Of a stretch of 64,000 nt of DNA, positions 17,927-27,023 are shown piece by piece. The position numbers and the translations under genes are program-made. Source of the stretch: Verrucomicrobiaceae bacterium (GTDB lineage: Bacteria; Verrucomicrobiota; Verrucomicrobiia; Verrucomicrobiales; Verrucomicrobiaceae); contig JAEUHN010000047.1 in NCBI GenBank assembly GCA_016795365.1, forward strand, positions 62,001-126,000. The letters run 5' to 3'. How positions within the stretch are numbered: the stretch's first letter is position 1; each line of letters starts with the position of its first letter. The notes below the pieces were generated by a model. The model had not been told where the DNA came from and did not search any database. It was given only the letters and a program-made list of their open reading frames with translations.

Positions 17927-18805
17927 ATGTCGCTGCCGACGGACAGTTCCCCCAGATCCTTGCCCATCGACCGCAATCGCGAGTTGCTCAAAACTGCGCG
18001 CGAGGAGGTTTACAAGACTTCCAACGGTGCGGACCTAAACGTTTACATCTGGGGTCCAGATGAACAGCGTGCTCCCGTGGCACCAAAGTCGGTGGCTGCG
18101 TTCTTCTTCAGCAGCGGCTGGGACAACGGCCAGATCAGCCAGTTTGCGCCGCACTGTGTTTACTTCGCCTCGCGTGGCATGCTCACGCTGGCCTTTGATT
18201 ATCGTGTGAGCGTCCGCCACGGCACCGGCCCGATCGAAGCGATGGCCGATGCGCGCAGCGCGATGCGCTGGATCCGCATGAACGCCGTGGAGCTGGGCAT
18301 CAATCCTGGCAAGATCGTCGGCATCGGTGGCTCCGGTGGTGCGCACGCGATTGCTTCCGCCGCTATCCTGCCCGGCTTTGACGAGCCAGGCGAAGACACC
18401 AGCATCAGTGCCGCGCCGAACGCACTCATCCTTTTCAATCCGGTGCTCGACACCTCGAAGAGCGGCTTCGGTCTTGATCGCTTCCCGAATCCCAACTTGG
18501 CCAAGGACGCGCACCTCATCCGTGCGATCCAGCCCGGCTTCCCACCGATGCTGATCCTGCATGGCACCGGCGACCGCGTGGTGCCTTTCGATGGCTCTTA
18601 CGAGTTCTCGAAGAAGTCGTCGAAGAAGAAAAACTTCTGCCGCCTGCTCGCCTTCGAGGGCCAGGGCCACGGCTTCTTCAACTTCAACCTGTCCTTCGAA
18701 ATGTATGAGCAGACGCTCATGGCGATGGACGACTTCCTGGTGGAACTCGGATTCATCGAGCCTGATCCGAACGCTGGTCTCGGCGAAGAAGGCGTCATTG
18801 TTTGA
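17927..18805 (+). CDS. Alpha/beta hydrolase (BD-FAE/esterase-lipase type)
   Basis: This 292-residue cytoplasmic serine hydrolase probably acts on ester bonds. The nucleophile elbow is GIGGSGGAHA with Ser136. Asp216 lies in LHGTGDRVVPFDGS and His249 in EGQGHGFFNF, giving a complete catalytic triad. AMRWIRMNAVELGINPGKI before the elbow is typical of the BD-FAE/carbohydrate esterase group. There is no signal peptide. A Lys-rich patch (KKSSKKKNF, about 229-237) stands out. It is followed after 30 bp by the EboE-type gene in the same direction, so co-transcription is likely. The substrate is unknown. Confidence 0.88.
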   Translation: MSLPTDSSPRSLPIDRNRELLKTAREEVYKTSNGADLNVYIWGPDEQRAPVAPKSVAAFFFSSGWDNGQISQFAPHCVYFASRGMLTLAFDYRVSVRHGTGPIEAMADARSAMRWIRMNAVELGINPGKIVGIGGSGGAHAIASAAILPGFDEPGEDTSISAAPNALILFNPVLDTSKSGFGLDRFPNPNLAKDAHLIRAIQPGFPPMLILHGTGDRVVPFDGSYEFSKKSSKKKNFCRLLAFEGQGHGFFNFNLSFEMYEQTLMAMDDFLVELGFIEPDPNAGLGEEGVIV

Positions 18806-18835
18806 TCGCGGCGAGGTCCTCGCTAGCCTGCGCCG

Positions 18836-20011
18836 ATGGAATTGAACCACGGCATCCACCTCGGCTACTGCACCAACATTCATCGCGGAGAAAGCTGGGA
18901 GCAAACCTGGCGCGGACTGCGTGATCACACGCTCGAGGTGCGGCGTCGCGTCGCTCACGGCAAGCCGTATGGCATTGGGCTCCGCCTCAGCGCCCAGGCC
19001 GCGCAGGAACTGAACACGCCGTGCATGATCGCCGAGTTCCAGGAATGGCTGGAAGCGAACAACTGCTACGTCTTCACCATCAACGGCTTCCCGTATGGCG
19101 CCTTCCACGGCACGCGTGTGAAAGAGCAAGTTTTCAAGCCCGACTGGACCACGCAGGCGCGCGTCGATTACACGAACCTGCTCTTCGACATCCTGGCCAA
19201 GCTGCTGCCCAAAGGCATGGCCGGCTCCATCAGCACGCTGCCTGGCTCGCACAAGACCTTCGGCATCGACGCCGACGGCATTGAGCAAATCTTCAAGAAC
19301 CTGCGCGCTACGCGCCAGCACATCGAGAAGGTCAGCGAGGCGACCGGCCACGACCTTCACCTCGGCCTGGAACCTGAGCCGCTCGGCCTGTTCGAGACCA
19401 GCGGCGAGACACTGAAGTTCTTCGGCCTCTACCTCGACGCCTTTCCTGGTGACCGCGACTTCTTCAAGTTCGTCGGCATGAACTACGACACGTGCCACCT
19501 CGCGATCGAGTTCGAGGAGGCGAAGGAAGCGCTCGACCGCATCACCGGTGCTGGCATTCGCCTGAGCAAGCTGCACTTCAGCAACGCCCTGCGCCTCCAG
19601 CCCACGCCGGAGAACCTCGAGCGCCTCGCGAACTTCGTGGAGCCCGTCTATTTCCACCAAGTCATCGCCCGCGATGGTGAGATGCCGTTGCGTCGGTTCA
19701 AAGACCTCGACGTCGCTCTGCAAGCCGCCCGCGAGAACCCGCGCGCCGTCGGCGACGAATGGCGTGTGCACTTCCACATCCCTCTGCACGCACGTCCCAC
19801 CGGCACCTTCCTCGACACCAGCGATCACGTCCTCGGTGCTATCGACTGGCTGTCCGCGAACCCCACCAAGTGCAGCCACATCGAGATGGAAACCTACACC
19901 TGGGAAGTCCTCCCCGAGAACCTCCGCACCGACAGCGTGGAAGACCAGCTCGTGAAGGAATACGACTGGACTCTCGCCGAGATGGCGAAGCGTGGGCTGA
20001 CGGTGGTCTGA
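18836..20011 (+). CDS. eboE: Metabolite traffic protein EboE (xylose-isomerase-like TIM barrel)
   Basis: This 391-residue TIM-barrel protein matches the EboE family by its opening LGYCTNIHRGESWEQTW, the LGLEPEPLGLFETSGETL segment, VGMNYDTCHLAIEFEEAKEA, and HFHIPLHARPTGTFLDTSD. EboE belongs to the six-gene ebo cluster, known for moving the scytonemin precursor towards the periplasm in cyanobacteria and found in scattered other bacteria. None of the partner genes (eboA-D, eboF) lies in this window. The only linked gene is the alpha/beta hydrolase 30 bp upstream. The rest of the cluster may be elsewhere, or this copy may work alone. A good terminator-like hairpin follows. Confidence 0.82.
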   Translation: MELNHGIHLGYCTNIHRGESWEQTWRGLRDHTLEVRRRVAHGKPYGIGLRLSAQAAQELNTPCMIAEFQEWLEANNCYVFTINGFPYGAFHGTRVKEQVFKPDWTTQARVDYTNLLFDILAKLLPKGMAGSISTLPGSHKTFGIDADGIEQIFKNLRATRQHIEKVSEATGHDLHLGLEPEPLGLFETSGETLKFFGLYLDAFPGDRDFFKFVGMNYDTCHLAIEFEEAKEALDRITGAGIRLSKLHFSNALRLQPTPENLERLANFVEPVYFHQVIARDGEMPLRRFKDLDVALQAARENPRAVGDEWRVHFHIPLHARPTGTFLDTSDHVLGAIDWLSANPTKCSHIEMETYTWEVLPENLRTDSVEDQLVKEYDWTLAEMAKRGLTVV

Positions 20012-20035
20012 TCGAGCGCTCTGGGGAGAAGGCAG

Positions 20036-20064
20036 GCGGACAAGAGTGTCCGCGCTTCGTTTTT
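20036..20064 (+). terminator. Terminator-like hairpin, also copy 2 of a dispersed palindrome
   Basis: GCGGACA/TGTCCGC forms a perfect 7-bp stem with loop AGAG, 25 bases after the eboE stop. A run of five T follows at 20060-20064, as in Rho-independent terminators. The same palindrome occurs at 593-612 inside a coding gene with one loop base changed. This copy may therefore be a mobile repeat that has been put to use as a terminator. Confidence 0.6.
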
Positions 20065-20091
20065 GATTACTGACACCCCAGCATCAACGCA

Positions 20092-22827
20092 TCAGGACTT
20101 CTCATCTAGGCCACGGCGAATGCGATAGAGCAGGTGGTCGCGGTGAGCGGGCGTGAGATTGAAGGCGGGCCAGTCTTTCTGGATGGCCTTCTGGATTCGA
20201 TGCAGTTCGTGCAGGGCCACACCCTGGATCGTGGGCAGGTAAGTGCTGTTGTTGAGCATGTTCAGCAAGCGGAAGACATACTCCGTCTGGAGGTTGCTGC
20301 GCACGGCGGGAATCGTGGCTCCCGCAGGCTCTCCGGTCATGATGGCGAGCGTGAGGCTCTCCATCATGTTGTGCAGAGAGTAGGTATTGCCATAGAGCGA
20401 GGAATCGAGCAGCCGCTGCTGCACGGAGGCGTGTAGCAGGTGATTGAGCAGGGATTGCTGGATGCCAAACACTCGGCTGTGCATCTTGGGGTCCTCCGTT
20501 TCCTTGCCGAGTTCAAAGCCGCGCCGTTGTTGCTGGAGGTGGGCGATGAGGGTGGGTGATGTCTTCCAGGCTTCCGGGCCGAAGGCATAGCGGGCGAGGA
20601 CCGACATGGCTTTGGCCTGCTGAGCTGCCGGCACTGGGGTCAGCGGATCACGTTTGGCACCCTGGCCCTTGAGCGCACGCTCGACGTGCACGCCGCCGAT
20701 GTAGCGTGAGGTGGCGGTCAGGGCGTCCGTCATGTCGCGTGTGAGCACAGCATAAGCCTGGACGAGTTCCTGGTAGCTCTCGCCATTGGCGGGGAAGGTT
20801 TCGAGCAGCTTGGAGAGTTCCTTCTCGTCGAGAGCAAGGCGTTGTTCGCTGTAGGTCACCGGGTCGCTGCTCAAATCGTAGATCATCGCATCGGGATCGA
20901 TGCCGCTGCCGACGGAGCGCATGTCGTCCGCATCGTTACCGAAGGCGAGCTGCGGCTCGTGCGAGCGGGAGGCGATGGCGTTGAGGCGCTTGGCTTCTTC
21001 ATCAGGATCGGCAAGCCCTTCGCTGTAACCGAACTCGATGGCCCAGGCATCATACGGGCCCGTGCAGGACATGAAGTATTCGCCCTGTGCTTTGCCTTCG
21101 GGAGCGATGTTGATCGTGGGGTAGTCCATCACGCTGCCGTAGAGGCCGACCTTCGAGGTGAGGTCGCGGTTGTGAATGGCGACGGGGTCGTGCAGGTGGC
21201 TGGCCTTGAAGTTGTGATTGAGCCCGAGCGTGTGACCGATCTCATGGAGCACGAGCTTGGTGAGGGACTCCTTGATCATGCGATCCATGTCCATCTTGTC
21301 TGCCGCACGAAGGCGCAGGGCGGTGTTGCCGCGAAGGATGCCAAGCTGGGAGGCCATGCCCATGTCGCAACGCTTTGGATCAAAGGTGGTGGATGTCGGT
21401 GCAACGATGTCCTCAATACCCATCTCGGCGAAGACACGACGATAGATGAGGCGCTTCGAGAGATAGCTGAACTCGAGCATGATGTCCGCTCCCAGAATCT
21501 CGCCAGTGCGAGGATTGACAAAGCTGGGTCCGTAGCCGCCGAACGGAGGCTTGGGCGAGGAGGTCCAGCGCAGGACGTTGTAATTGATGTCGCCTGCGTT
21601 CCACTTGGCATCATCGGGCTGCTGCTGAATGACGAGCGCGTCTTTGAACCCGGCTTTTTCAAAGGCCACGTTCCACTTGAGGGCCGCCTGCTTGATGGTG
21701 TCGCGGAACTCGATGGGTGTGGTGTTCTCGATCCAGAAAGTGATGGGCTTGACCGGCTCGCTGAGGGCGGTGCCGGGCTTTTGTTTCACCAATCTCCAGC
21801 GGTGGATGAAGTCGCGCCAGGGAGTGGTCTCCGTGCTGGTCAAGTCGGTCACCTGAGTGGTGAAGTAGCCGATGCGTGGATCTTCGAAACGCGGCTGGTA
21901 GTCCGTGTCCGGCATGCGGATGAGGTTGTGCTGCACCTGGACTGTCACGTAGCGGACGTCGGCGATGTCATCGAAGTCGTTGTGCTTGTCGCTGGCGGGC
22001 AGCGAGCCGCCTTCGAACACGTAGCGCACGCCGAACATGGTGTTGTCCGGGTAGCCCAGAGCGTCGGTGAAGACAGTCTTGCCCTCGTTGAGCTTGCCCA
22101 GCACAGCGGTGCCGTTGGGCTTCACCTGGAGCATGGACTCTTTGAGGAACAAAGGCTCTGCGGCGATGAGATAGCCTCCGGCATCCTCGGCCAGGATGGT
22201 TTCGCGGGCCATGACCGCATCAGTGATATTGGCCTTCGATGCACGGGCGAGGGGATGCTGCGGATCGAAGTAAAAGGCGGTGTTCTGCTTGATGAACTCG
22301 AGCTTGTCGAAGGACTTGGCGACCTTGATGATGCTCTCGTCGCCAAATCGACCAACGTTGTGGCCCGCAGCGGCCACGCCATTCATGGTGTGGGTGAAGT
22401 AGATGAACTCAGGGCCCAGCTGCTCCTTGCGGATGTAGAGGAAGATGTTGCCCTTCTGCTGATTGAGATGGATGCGGAACAAGCCGTCGCGGAGCTGGCA
22501 GTCCTTGGTGAACTCCTCGACGCTTTTCTTGGTGTCCTTCGGTGTTTCCGCTTTGGGTGCAGCAGCAGGTGCAGCAACGGGCGCAGGCACCGCAGGCGGT
22601 TGTGAGTTGGGTTGTTGGGCAGGTGTTGGCCCCGGGGACGGTGGCGTGGGTTTGGGCTCAGGCTTGGCGGGAGCAGGCTGGGGCTTGGGTTCAGGCCTGG
22701 CAGGAGCCGGTTGCGGCTTGGGCCCTGGTTTGGCGGGCGCGGGAGTGGGTTGTGGCTTCGATGGAGCATCGGCCGCGTGAATGGAGCCCAGCATCAGGGT
22801 GGCGAGAGACAGGCGCAGGAAGTGCAT
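20092..22827 (-). CDS. Exported zinc-dependent metalloprotease (DUF5117/DUF4953 type)
   Basis: This 911-residue exported protease is of the gluzincin/metzincin-like group often annotated with DUF5117 and DUF4953. The start at 22827 gives a signal peptide (MHFLRLSLATLMLGSIHA), whereas an upstream ATG at 22863 would bury it. A Pro/Lys/Ala-rich linker with repeated KPxPxPAPAKP units covers about residues 22-95, perhaps a periplasmic or cell-wall spacer. The zinc site is HEIGHTLGLNHNF with His528, Glu529, His532 and His538, the extended HExxHxxGxxH form. GSVMDYP downstream resembles a Met-turn. The linker coding region at 22620-22760 is tandemly repetitive DNA. It is divergent from galM, and its target proteins are unknown. 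Confidence 0.9.
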   Translation of the reverse strand: MHFLRLSLATLMLGSIHAADAPSKPQPTPAPAKPGPKPQPAPARPEPKPQPAPAKPEPKPTPPSPGPTPAQQPNSQPPAVPAPVAAPAAAPKAETPKDTKKSVEEFTKDCQLRDGLFRIHLNQQKGNIFLYIRKEQLGPEFIYFTHTMNGVAAAGHNVGRFGDESIIKVAKSFDKLEFIKQNTAFYFDPQHPLARASKANITDAVMARETILAEDAGGYLIAAEPLFLKESMLQVKPNGTAVLGKLNEGKTVFTDALGYPDNTMFGVRYVFEGGSLPASDKHNDFDDIADVRYVTVQVQHNLIRMPDTDYQPRFEDPRIGYFTTQVTDLTSTETTPWRDFIHRWRLVKQKPGTALSEPVKPITFWIENTTPIEFRDTIKQAALKWNVAFEKAGFKDALVIQQQPDDAKWNAGDINYNVLRWTSSPKPPFGGYGPSFVNPRTGEILGADIMLEFSYLSKRLIYRRVFAEMGIEDIVAPTSTTFDPKRCDMGMASQLGILRGNTALRLRAADKMDMDRMIKESLTKLVLHEIGHTLGLNHNFKASHLHDPVAIHNRDLTSKVGLYGSVMDYPTINIAPEGKAQGEYFMSCTGPYDAWAIEFGYSEGLADPDEEAKRLNAIASRSHEPQLAFGNDADDMRSVGSGIDPDAMIYDLSSDPVTYSEQRLALDEKELSKLLETFPANGESYQELVQAYAVLTRDMTDALTATSRYIGGVHVERALKGQGAKRDPLTPVPAAQQAKAMSVLARYAFGPEAWKTSPTLIAHLQQQRRGFELGKETEDPKMHSRVFGIQQSLLNHLLHASVQQRLLDSSLYGNTYSLHNMMESLTLAIMTGEPAGATIPAVRSNLQTEYVFRLLNMLNNSTYLPTIQGVALHELHRIQKAIQKDWPAFNLTPAHRDHLLYRIRRGLDEKS

Positions 22828-22978
22828 CCCGCTAATGAACTCGCGAATGGGGACCTGCGACAAGCCGAAAGTGATCCTGGCTGCTTTCGGTGCGAAACAC
22901 CTTTCACCTTGTCGCCTTCTGCCAATGACCTTAGCTTTTCGGACCCCGCCGTCGTGGGTTCATGAATCTACTCCCGCC

Positions 22979-24097
22979 ATGAAAACCATCGCTCGCTCCA
23001 TCGCCCTCAGCCTTGCCGTTGTCTCCGCTTCCATGTCTGCCGAACATTCCGTCACCTCCGCCCCCTGGGGCACTGCCAAAGATGGCTCCGCCGTGGAGCT
23101 GTGGACTCTGAAGAACAAAGCCGGGATGGAAGCCCGGATTGCCACCTATGGCGGCATCATCGTCTCGCTCACGGCTCCCGATCGTGCAGGAAAGTTCGCC
23201 GATGTTGTGCTGGGCAAATCCTCGCTGGCCGAGTATGAGGCCGGGCATCCGTTCTTCGGCTGCATCACGGGGCGTTATGCGAACCGCATTGGAGGCGCGA
23301 AGTTCACCCTTGATGGCCAGGAGGTGAAAGTGACTCCTACCGGCGGGGCGAAGCACTCCCTCCATGGTGGCAAGGTAGGCTTTGATAAGAAGGTGTGGAG
23401 CGCCCAGAAGATCGAGAAGCCCGATGCGGTCGGTGTGGCGATGTATTATGTGAGCGCCGATGGCGAGGAGGGGTATCCGGGCGAGCTGGCCTGTGTGGTG
23501 ACTTATCTGCTCAGCGATTCCAATGAGTTGAGCATCGACTACGCCGCGACGACGACCAAGCCGACAGTGGTAAACCTCACGAATCACAGTTACTTCAACC
23601 TCGCAGGTGAAGGCAGCGGCACAGCACTCGATCATGAGCTGACGCTTTATGCTGACGGCTTCACGGCTACGGACGCTGATCTTATTCCGACGGGTGCAAT
23701 CACACCGGTCAAGGGAACCCCACTCGACTTCACGACCGCCCACCAGATTGGCGAACGCATCAATGCGGACTACGAGCCGCTGAAGCAAGGCATGGGCTAT
23801 GACCACAACTTTGTCATCAATGGCTCCGGCCTGAAGAAGGCGGCGCTGGTGCATGAACCGAAGAGCGGACGCGTCATGGAGGTGCTGACCACGGAGGTGG
23901 GTGTGCAGCTTTACACGGCCAATCATCTCAAGGGTGTCGCAGGCAAGAATGGCCACAAATATGAAGCGCGTGATGCCTTCTGCCTGGAGACGCAGCGCTT
24001 CCCCGACAGTCCCAACAAGCCAGCCTTCTCTTCGGCCACCCTGCGCCCGGGAGAGACCTATCATCACCAAACCCTCTTCCGCTTCAGTGCCCGATAA
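22979..24097 (+). CDS. galM: Aldose 1-epimerase (mutarotase), exported
   Basis: GalM interconverts the alpha and beta anomers of aldoses such as galactose and glucose. The 372-residue protein has a signal peptide (MKTIARSIALSLAVVSASMSA), so it probably acts in the periplasm. The catalytic pair is visible: His203 in TNHSYFNLAGEG and Glu337 in LETQRFPDSPNKPAF. GRYANRIGGAKF, HSLHGGKVGFDKKVW and YDHNFVIN are further family blocks. An open frame extends upstream to 22781, but the start at 22979 fits both family and leader. The PP2C gene begins 7 bp after its stop. Confidence 0.96.
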   Translation: MKTIARSIALSLAVVSASMSAEHSVTSAPWGTAKDGSAVELWTLKNKAGMEARIATYGGIIVSLTAPDRAGKFADVVLGKSSLAEYEAGHPFFGCITGRYANRIGGAKFTLDGQEVKVTPTGGAKHSLHGGKVGFDKKVWSAQKIEKPDAVGVAMYYVSADGEEGYPGELACVVTYLLSDSNELSIDYAATTTKPTVVNLTNHSYFNLAGEGSGTALDHELTLYADGFTATDADLIPTGAITPVKGTPLDFTTAHQIGERINADYEPLKQGMGYDHNFVINGSGLKKAALVHEPKSGRVMEVLTTEVGVQLYTANHLKGVAGKNGHKYEARDAFCLETQRFPDSPNKPAFSSATLRPGETYHHQTLFRFSAR

Positions 24098-24104
24098 GAC
24101 CCGC

Positions 24105-24938
24105 ATGGCTTCCAAACCCAAATCCCAGCCCGTGACTCTCCCGGTCACCAAGCCCGTCCCCTTGGCCTTCGTTCAGGAGCAGGACTTCGCGGCGCGCCAG
24201 TATCGGGGCCGTCGCGAGAACCAGGAGGACTACTATGCCTTTGCTGATGCCACGGCACCTGAGGAGGAGCCATTGAGCCGCATTCTGCTGGTGCTGGGCG
24301 ATGGTCTGGGGGCACACGCTGGTGGCAATGTGGCGAGCTACTTGGCGGTGGGATCGTTCATCAAGACTTTCCACGAGCAGGACATCGCTCCCGCGTGGCG
24401 TCTGCGAGTCGCTCTCGAAGCGGCGAATGAAACGTTGGGCATCATGTTGCATCGCCTGCCGATGGTGGGGAATACGATGGGCACCACGCTGCTGGCGGTG
24501 CTCGCGACTCCCACATCGCTGCAATGGATCAGCGTGGGTGATTCACCGCTGTTTTTATATCGTGAAGGCAAGGTGCAGCGAATTAATGCAGACCATTCGC
24601 TGGCCCCTATCCTGGAGGAACGCGTGAAGAATGGTGAGCTGACCGAGGAAGAGGCAGCCCACCACCCTGATCGTCACACGCTGCAATCCGCGCTGCTTGG
24701 TTACCCCCTCACCATGGTGGATGCACTGATGGAGCCGATGACGTTGCAGAAAGGCGACATCGTGGTCGGTGCGTCGGACGGGATCAATACACTCAGCGAT
24801 CGTCAGTTGGAGGATTTGCTCAGCTTTGGTAGGCACACCACGGCGGACAAGATCGCTGATGCCATCATCTTCGCGATTCGTCGGGCCAATCTCGAGCGCC
24901 AAGACAATGCTACCGTTGGCGTCGTGAAGATTTCTTGA
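24105..24938 (+). CDS. PP2C-family serine/threonine protein phosphatase
   Basis: This 277-residue cytoplasmic phosphatase removes phosphate from Ser/Thr using two metal ions. The PP2C motifs appear in order: RGRRENQEDYY (~33), GDGLGAHAGGNVAS (~64), GNTMGTTLLAVLA (~125), ISVGDSPLFLYREG (~145), GASDGINTLSD (~225), and the terminal RQDNATVGVVKIS. The start at 24105 was chosen because upstream extension overlaps galM. The 7-bp spacing suggests co-transcription with galM, though no functional link is obvious. No cognate Hanks-type kinase is in the window. Confidence 0.92.
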   Translation: MASKPKSQPVTLPVTKPVPLAFVQEQDFAARQYRGRRENQEDYYAFADATAPEEEPLSRILLVLGDGLGAHAGGNVASYLAVGSFIKTFHEQDIAPAWRLRVALEAANETLGIMLHRLPMVGNTMGTTLLAVLATPTSLQWISVGDSPLFLYREGKVQRINADHSLAPILEERVKNGELTEEEAAHHPDRHTLQSALLGYPLTMVDALMEPMTLQKGDIVVGASDGINTLSDRQLEDLLSFGRHTTADKIADAIIFAIRRANLERQDNATVGVVKIS

Positions 24939-25030
24939 AGCAGGGCGCGGTGACTGCCTTTGAATTTGCCTCGTCTTCAAGCGGAGCCTAGGTTTCCCGT
25001 TTCTCCGTCTTTCCCAACCTCCTCCGATCC

Positions 25031-26035
25031 ATGCTTATCACACAGAAAGCCTACGCACGTGCCGGACTCGTCGGCAACCCTTCGGACGGCTACTTCGGTA
25101 AAACGATCTCCTTCATTATTCGCGACTTTCACGCCCAGGTGGTGCTGTTTGAATCGCCAGAACTGCATTTGGAAATGAACGAGCGCGATGAGGCGACGTT
25201 CGAGAGCATCGACGAGCTGGCGCGCAAGGTGCGGCAGTTCGGTTACTATGGCGGCATCCGTCTGCTCAAGGCATGCTGCAAGCGCTTCTTCGAATACTGC
25301 ACGAAACACAGCATTGAGCTGCACGGGCGCAATTTCACTCTTCGTTACTCCAGCAATGTGCCACCCCAGGTGGGCATGGCTGGGTCGAGTGCGATCATCA
25401 CAGCTTGTTGGCGTGCTTTGACCCAGTTCTACGGTGTCGAGATTCCCAAGCATCTCGTGCCCAGCCTTGTGCTCAGCGTTGAAAACGATGAACTCGGCAT
25501 TCCGGCTGGGCTGCAAGATCGCGTGATTCAGACCTACGAGGGTGTGGTCTTCATGGATTTCAATCGCGGCCACGTCGAGAAGATGGGCTACGGCATTTAC
25601 GAGGAGCTTGATCCGGCTTTGCTGCCGCCAGTGTATGTGGCCTACACGACCAATCTCAGCGAGGGCACCGAGGTGTTTCACAATGACATCCGTGGCAGGT
25701 GGAACCGGGGCGAGCGGGATGTCGTCAGTGCCATGTATCACTGGGCCGGCCTGGCTCAGCGCGTGCGCGATATGATCGTGGCTGGTGACGGTGCGAAGAT
25801 TGGTCCCTTGCTGAACGAGAACTTCGATCTCCGTCGCCGTCTCTACAAAATCAGTGCCGGCAATATCGACATGGTGGAGACTGCCCGCAGCGTGGGCGCG
25901 AGCGCGAAGTTCACCGGCAGCGGCGGAGCGATTGTGGGCACCTATGAGGGCGAGGACATGTTCCAGGCGCTCAAGGCTGCACTGGAACCCAAGGGCTACG
26001 CTGTGCTCAAGCCGCAGATCCTCCCGGTCGAGTAG
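25031..26035 (+). CDS. GHMP kinase, glucuronokinase-like
   Basis: This 334-residue cytoplasmic sugar kinase belongs to the GHMP superfamily. The N-terminal [19 protein letters not shown] strongly resembles plant glucuronokinase, which makes glucuronic acid 1-phosphate. The phosphate-binding loop is [12 protein letters not shown] at ~111-122. The C-terminal [15 protein letters not shown] is GHMP motif 3. The substrate is an inference: other sugars are possible in this group. It lies 92 bp after the PP2C gene, so galM, PP2C and this kinase may form one transcript. Confidence 0.88.
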   Translation: MLITQKAYARAGLVGNPSDGYFGKTISFIIRDFHAQVVLFESPELHLEMNERDEATFESIDELARKVRQFGYYGGIRLLKACCKRFFEYCTKHSIELHGRNFTLRYSSNVPPQVGMAGSSAIITACWRALTQFYGVEIPKHLVPSLVLSVENDELGIPAGLQDRVIQTYEGVVFMDFNRGHVEKMGYGIYEELDPALLPPVYVAYTTNLSEGTEVFHNDIRGRWNRGERDVVSAMYHWAGLAQRVRDMIVAGDGAKIGPLLNENFDLRRRLYKISAGNIDMVETARSVGASAKFTGSGGAIVGTYEGEDMFQALKAALEPKGYAVLKPQILPVE

Positions 26036-26063
26036 TCGAAGTGGTGGTGATGAAACTTCCCGC

Positions 26064-26099
26064 TTCGCACGCGGGACGGGGCGTGCTATAAACCTAAAA
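26064..26099 (+). promoter_or_regulatory. Candidate promoter placing +1 on the ATG (leaderless)
   Basis: TTCGCA at 26064-26069, a 17-bp spacer and TATAAA at 26087-26092 make a fair sigma70-type promoter. The next gene's ATG starts at 26099, seven bases after the -10 box, where transcription would be expected to begin. A GC hairpin (TCCCGC/GCGGGA, 26058-26076) overlaps the -35 region. The resulting mRNA could be leaderless. Confidence 0.4.
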
Positions 26100-26989
26100 T
26101 GAAAATCCCTTTCCTGTGCCTCGCCCTTGTTTTGGTGCCGCTCTTCGCAGCCCAGGCGCAATATGAAGTCGCCCTCCAGCTGGATCGAACCGTGCCCTAC
26201 ATGTCTCAGGAGCCGATGACAGCCATCGTTACCGTCACGAATCGCTCAGGGTCGGACGTGGTGCTTGGAGGTCCCAAGGGCAAAGCGTGGATGATTTTCA
26301 ACGTAAAGGATTCCCTGGACCGCTCCATTTCGCCGCTTCAGGCCACCTCAGACGAGGCCATTCCATTTCCCGCTGGGGAACGCATTTCGCGCAAAATCCG
26401 AATCACCGACACCCATTCGATCACTGAACTGGGAACCTATTCGATCACGGTCTCGATTTATCATCCACCTTCAGGGGAGTATTACGGCTCGAACCGTGTC
26501 AGGTTCGTGGTGACCGATGAGAAGCCGCATCCGCCCACTCCGATCACGTTCGGTGTGCCCGAGGGATTCGATGGGGCGGGAAGGAAGCGTCAGTATGTTC
26601 TCATGGTCCACCGCGACCTTGAGCGCAGCTACCTTTACTTCCGACTGGTGGATGAGCGGTCCAAGCAAAAGCTGGTCACTTTCTCACTGGGTCCCGTGAC
26701 CGTTGTGAGGCAACCTCAGGCCACCCTTGATCGGGCGAACAATTTTCACGTTCTCTTCCAGGCTCGTCCAGACCAATCCACCTACTGCGTGATCAGTCCC
26801 GACGGCAAACTGAAGAGCGTCGAATATTTTCGGGACCTCGAAGGGAGCAGACCTCAGCTTTTCCTGACCCGTGAAAATCATGTGGTGGCGAGTGGAGGTC
26901 TCAAGTTTGATCCTGACCAGGAGCGAGCTGCCGCCGAAGCCGCAGGTAGTCGTGTGCGCTCCGTCAGCGAACGCCCCCCCGGACTCTGA
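26099..26989 (+). CDS. Secreted protein of unknown function (296 aa)
   Basis: No family is recognised. A clear signal peptide (MKIPFLCLALVLVPLFAAQAQ) indicates export. The first half of the mature protein (~22-140) is beta-rich with MTAIVTVTNRSGSDVVLGG and GTYSITVSIY. This recalls Ig-like domains of the intracellular-proteinase-inhibitor or CARDB kind. The second half contains paired strands such as YVLMVHRDLERSYLYFRLVD. The coding end, with a run of seven C, is built into a terminator hairpin. It may be transcribed from its own promoter just upstream. There are no cysteines in the mature part except one near residue 225. Confidence 0.72.
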   Translation: MKIPFLCLALVLVPLFAAQAQYEVALQLDRTVPYMSQEPMTAIVTVTNRSGSDVVLGGPKGKAWMIFNVKDSLDRSISPLQATSDEAIPFPAGERISRKIRITDTHSITELGTYSITVSIYHPPSGEYYGSNRVRFVVTDEKPHPPTPITFGVPEGFDGAGRKRQYVLMVHRDLERSYLYFRLVDERSKQKLVTFSLGPVTVVRQPQATLDRANNFHVLFQARPDQSTYCVISPDGKLKSVEYFRDLEGSRPQLFLTRENHVVASGGLKFDPDQERAAAEAAGSRVRSVSERPPGL

Positions 26990-27007
26990 TCAGGAGGGGT
27001 GTTTTCT
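26972..27007 (+). terminator. Rho-independent terminator overlapping the stop codon
   Basis: A C-rich arm (26972-26980) pairs with GGAGGGGTG (26993-27001), with one mismatch and one wobble pair, and TTTTCTT follows. The stop codon of the secreted unknown lies in the loop. This separates it from the giant gene. Confidence 0.6.
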
Positions 27008-27023
27008 TGAATACGTCCAAGGT

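Noticed and set aside
18035-19879. A 614-residue minus-strand frame over the hydrolase and eboE
   Set aside because: It runs antisense to two genes with intact catalytic and family motifs and crosses their gap, with no recognisable domain.
20842-22605. A 587-residue plus-strand frame over the metalloprotease
   Set aside because: It is antisense to a gene with a complete zinc site and has a shadow-like composition.
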